64,000 nucleotides of DNA from Roseateles sp. XES5 (lineage in GTDB: Bacteria > Pseudomonadota > Alphaproteobacteria > Rhizobiales > Rhizobiaceae): the NCBI RefSeq assembly GCF_020535545.1, contig NZ_CP084752.1, positions 3,127,501 to 3,191,500 on the forward strand, written 5' to 3'. The stretch's first letter is position 1. Every line of letters begins with the position of its first letter. The notes under the pieces are model-generated. The model did no database searches. It was not told where the DNA came from and saw nothing but the letters and a program-made list of their open reading frames with translations. Shown one piece after another: positions 60,927-64,000 of this stretch. The position numbers were made by a program, and so were the translations under genes.

Positions 60927-61766
60927 ATGTCTCAAGCACGCACTTCGCTCACCCGCACGACCCTCGTGCACCTGGCGCTGATCGGCTACGCGATCATCTC
61001 CATCTTTCCGGTGTTCCTGACGCTCATCAACTCGATGAAGGATCGCAACGCGATCTTCCGCAACCCGATGCAGCTTCCGACGCCCAAGACCTTCGACCTC
61101 GTCGGCTACACGACGGTGCTGGGGCAGGGGGATTTCGCCACCTACTTCCAGAACAGCTTCATCGTGACGGTGGGCTCCATCGCGCTGGTGCTGCTGTTCG
61201 GCGCCATGGCCGCCTTCGCCCTGTCCGAGTACCGCTTCCGCGGCAACACGCTGATGGGCCTCTATCTCGCCATCGGCATCATGATCCCGATCCGCCTCGG
61301 CACGGTCGCGATCCTGCAGGGCATGGTGGCGTCGGGTCTCGTCAACACGCTGACGGCGCTGGTGCTGGTCTATACCGCGCAGGGCATCCCGCTCGCGGTG
61401 TTCATCCTGTCGGAATTCATGCGGACCGTCTCCGACGACCTGAAGAATGCCGGTCGTATCGACGGGCTCTCGGAATACTCGATCTTCTTCCGCCTCGTCG
61501 TGCCGCTGGTGCGGCCGGCCATGGCCACGGTCGCGGTCTTCACCATGATCCCGATCTGGAACGACCTGTGGTTCCCGCTGATCCTGGCGCCGAGCGAGGC
61601 GACCAAGACGGTGACGCTGGGCTCGCAGATCTTCATCGGTCAGTTCGTCACCAACTGGAACGCGGTGCTTGCGGCCCTGTCGCTCGCCATCCTGCCGGTC
61701 CTCGTTCTCTACTTCGTCTTCTCGCGGCAGTTGATCCGCGGCATCACCTCGGGAGCTGTAAAGTGA
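60927..61766 (+). CDS. ABC sugar transporter permease 2 (MalG-like)
   Basis: 279 aa, six membrane helices (HLALIGYAIISIFPVFLTLI; VGSIALVLLFGAMAAFALSE), EAA-like loop NAGRIDGLSEYSIFFRLVVP. Follows permease 1 by 15 bp; its stop overlaps the GTG start of the oxidoreductase gene. Confidence 0.92.
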   Translation: MSQARTSLTRTTLVHLALIGYAIISIFPVFLTLINSMKDRNAIFRNPMQLPTPKTFDLVGYTTVLGQGDFATYFQNSFIVTVGSIALVLLFGAMAAFALSEYRFRGNTLMGLYLAIGIMIPIRLGTVAILQGMVASGLVNTLTALVLVYTAQGIPLAVFILSEFMRTVSDDLKNAGRIDGLSEYSIFFRLVVPLVRPAMATVAVFTMIPIWNDLWFPLILAPSEATKTVTLGSQIFIGQFVTNWNAVLAALSLAILPVLVLYFVFSRQLIRGITSGAVK

Positions 61767-62827
61767 GTTCTGCAATGCCCCCCATCCGTGTTCTTTCCGC
61801 CGGTCTCGGCAATATGGGCCGGAGCCATGCGCTCGCCTATCACGAGAACCCAGGCTTCGAGATCGTCGGGCTCGTCAACCGCTCGAAGGTTCCGGTTCCG
61901 GCCGGCCTGGAGGGCTACGAGATCCATCCGTCCTTCCATGAAGCGCTGAAGGATCTGAAGCCCGAGCTCTGCTCGGTCAACACCTACTCCGACAGCCATG
62001 CCGAATATGCCATCGCGGCCATGGAAGCCGGCGCGCATGTCTTCCTCGAAAAGCCGCTGGCGACCACGGTCGCCGACGCCGAACGGGTGGTGGCCTGCGC
62101 CAAGGCGAACGGACGCAAGCTCGTCGTCGGCTATATCCTGCGCCACCATCCCTCGTGGATCCGGCTGATCGCCGAAGCGCGCAAGCTCGGCGGTCCCTAT
62201 GTGTTCCGCATGAACCTGAACCAGCAGTCGAGCGGGCCGACCTGGGCGACCCACAAGGCGCTGATGGACACGACGCCGCCGATCGTCGACTGCGGCGTGC
62301 ACTATGTCGACGTGATGTGCCAGATCACCGATGCCAAGCCCGTCGAAGTGCGCGGCATGGGCCTGCGCCTGTCGAACGAGATCAAGCCGGACATGTACAA
62401 TTACGGCCATCTCCAGGTGCTCTTCGACGACGGTTCGCTCGGCTGGTACGAGGCGGCCTGGGGGCCGATGATCTCGGAAACGGCCTTCTTCGTGAAGGAC
62501 GTCATGTCGCCGAACGGCTCGGTCTCCATCGTCATGGACCCGAACGCCAAGTCCGACGACATCGACACGCATACCAAGACGGCGGTCATCCGCGTGCACA
62601 ACGCGGCGACCGGGCCGGACGGCAAGTTCCTGTCGCCGGACGAGGACCTGAAGATGGCGGGCGAGCCCGGCCACCAGGACCTGTGCGACCGGGAACAGGC
62701 CTATGTGCTGAAGGCCATCCGCGAGGACATCGATCTTACGCGGCACATGGACGATGCGGTGCAGTCGCTGAGGATCTGCCTCGCGGCCGATGAAAGTGTC
62801 AGAACCGGTCAGACGGTCAAGCTCTAG
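61763..62827 (+). CDS. Gfo/Idh/MocA family oxidoreductase
   Basis: 354 aa from GTG 61763 (GGGAG seven bases upstream, overlapping the permease stop); ATG 61775 is the alternative. NAD(P)-binding fold [19 protein letters not shown], the family EKP motif ([16 protein letters not shown]), and [19 protein letters not shown] with the catalytic Asp/His. The family contains sugar dehydrogenases and also NAD-dependent glycosidases. Encoded inside a transporter operon, it likely acts on the imported sugar before phosphorylation; reaction unknown. Confidence 0.85.
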   Translation: MSSAMPPIRVLSAGLGNMGRSHALAYHENPGFEIVGLVNRSKVPVPAGLEGYEIHPSFHEALKDLKPELCSVNTYSDSHAEYAIAAMEAGAHVFLEKPLATTVADAERVVACAKANGRKLVVGYILRHHPSWIRLIAEARKLGGPYVFRMNLNQQSSGPTWATHKALMDTTPPIVDCGVHYVDVMCQITDAKPVEVRGMGLRLSNEIKPDMYNYGHLQVLFDDGSLGWYEAAWGPMISETAFFVKDVMSPNGSVSIVMDPNAKSDDIDTHTKTAVIRVHNAATGPDGKFLSPDEDLKMAGEPGHQDLCDREQAYVLKAIREDIDLTRHMDDAVQSLRICLAADESVRTGQTVKL

Positions 62828-62838
62828 GGGGAAATCAG

Positions 62839-63840
<1,002 letters not shown>

Positions 63841-63920
63841 GGCCCCTCATCACAATCCTGTGATCGGGGTGGATTGCGGCAAGCCCCGCCGTGATCTACG
63901 ATTGTCAAACGTCAGAAACT

Positions 63921-63944
63921 AACATACAGCCTTGTTTGTATGTT
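63921..63944. promoter_or_regulatory. Perfect inverted repeat, possible operator
   Basis: AACATACA (63921-63928) and TGTATGTT (63937-63944) are exact inverse complements with an 8-bp spacer. It may be an operator for the gene beyond the window or part of the end of the ABC operon. Confidence 0.35.
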
Positions 63945-63945
63945 G

Positions 63946-63979
63946 CGATGCGGTGGTCCTCCGGCCACCGCATCGACTC
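63946..63979 (+). terminator. Possible terminator of the ABC operon
   Basis: CGATGCGGTGG and CCACCGCATCG form a perfect 11-bp stem around an 8-base loop, followed by ACTCGTTTT. The T-run is short, so termination is probable rather than certain. Confidence 0.55.
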
Positions 63980-64000
63980 GTTTTCAGCACCCTGCCGGTC

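Noticed and set aside
59664..61775. 703-aa minus-strand frame opposite the permease genes
   Set aside because: Antisense to two clear ABC permeases; highly charged low-complexity composition typical of a shadow.

Overview
The window is a GC-rich alphaproteobacterial chromosome segment, almost certainly from the Rhizobiaceae (Rhizobium/Agrobacterium/Sinorhizobium relatives). The evidence is the gene order (rnpB, then mraZ-rsmH-ftsL-ftsI-murEF-mraY-murD-ftsW-murGCB ... ddlB-ftsQAZ-lpxC-bamD-recN-ligA), an FtsZ with a very long Gln/Pro-rich linker, the typical rhizobial intergenic repeat at 664-830, an isolated cheW, and an amino-sugar ABC cluster laid out as I remember it from Sinorhizobium. 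The genus cannot be fixed from sequence reading alone. I saw no tRNA, IS element, prophage or CRISPR array.

Layout. 1-7.7 kb: end of a TPR gene, a lytic-transglycosylase lipoprotein, a LysE exporter, a pyrophosphate-type phosphofructokinase, a TerB-DnaJ protein overlapping an AmpD-like amidase, a second lytic transglycosylase and an FAD amine oxidase. 7.7-8.1 kb: RNase P RNA. 8.3-31 kb: the division and cell wall (dcw) cluster, starting at a promoter that carries four CCCA boxes at exact 10-bp spacing (candidate MraZ operator). The cluster is split between murB and ddlB by two tandem aquaporins and a convergent MFS transporter. 31-37 kb: lpxC, bamD, recN, ligA. 37-41.8 kb (minus strand): membrane M23 peptidase, the uncharacterised TIGR02588/TIGR02587 pair, and a DEAD-box helicase with a repetitive tail. 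42-45 kb: panC-panB and azlC-azlD. 45-51.5 kb: aminopeptidase P, an unknown membrane protein, a candidate anti-Shine-Dalgarno sRNA, prmA, a SCO protein, orphan cheW, a small exported protein, creA. 51.5-63.8 kb: a divergent amino-sugar regulon. Its left arm is nagK-gntR-SIS deaminase-nagA-dipeptidase-cutC-creA; its right arm is murQ plus a complete ABC importer with a Gfo/Idh oxidoreductase. The arms share an AT-rich control region at 57276-57472.

How the genes work together. Much of the peptidoglycan life cycle is encoded here: precursor synthesis (murE, F, D, C, B, ddlB), lipid carrier steps (mraY, murG), polymerisation and division (ftsW, ftsI, ftsL/Q/A/Z), cleavage (two lytic transglycosylases, M23 peptidase), cytosolic recycling (ampD-like amidase) and salvage of the released sugars to fructose-6-phosphate (kinase, murQ, nagA, SIS deaminase). 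Most standout observations are regulatory or paralogue-level: the MraZ operator, an aquaporin with a rewritten selectivity filter beside a canonical AqpZ, the candidate sRNA, and the dipeptidase/cutC/creA tail of the amino-sugar run.
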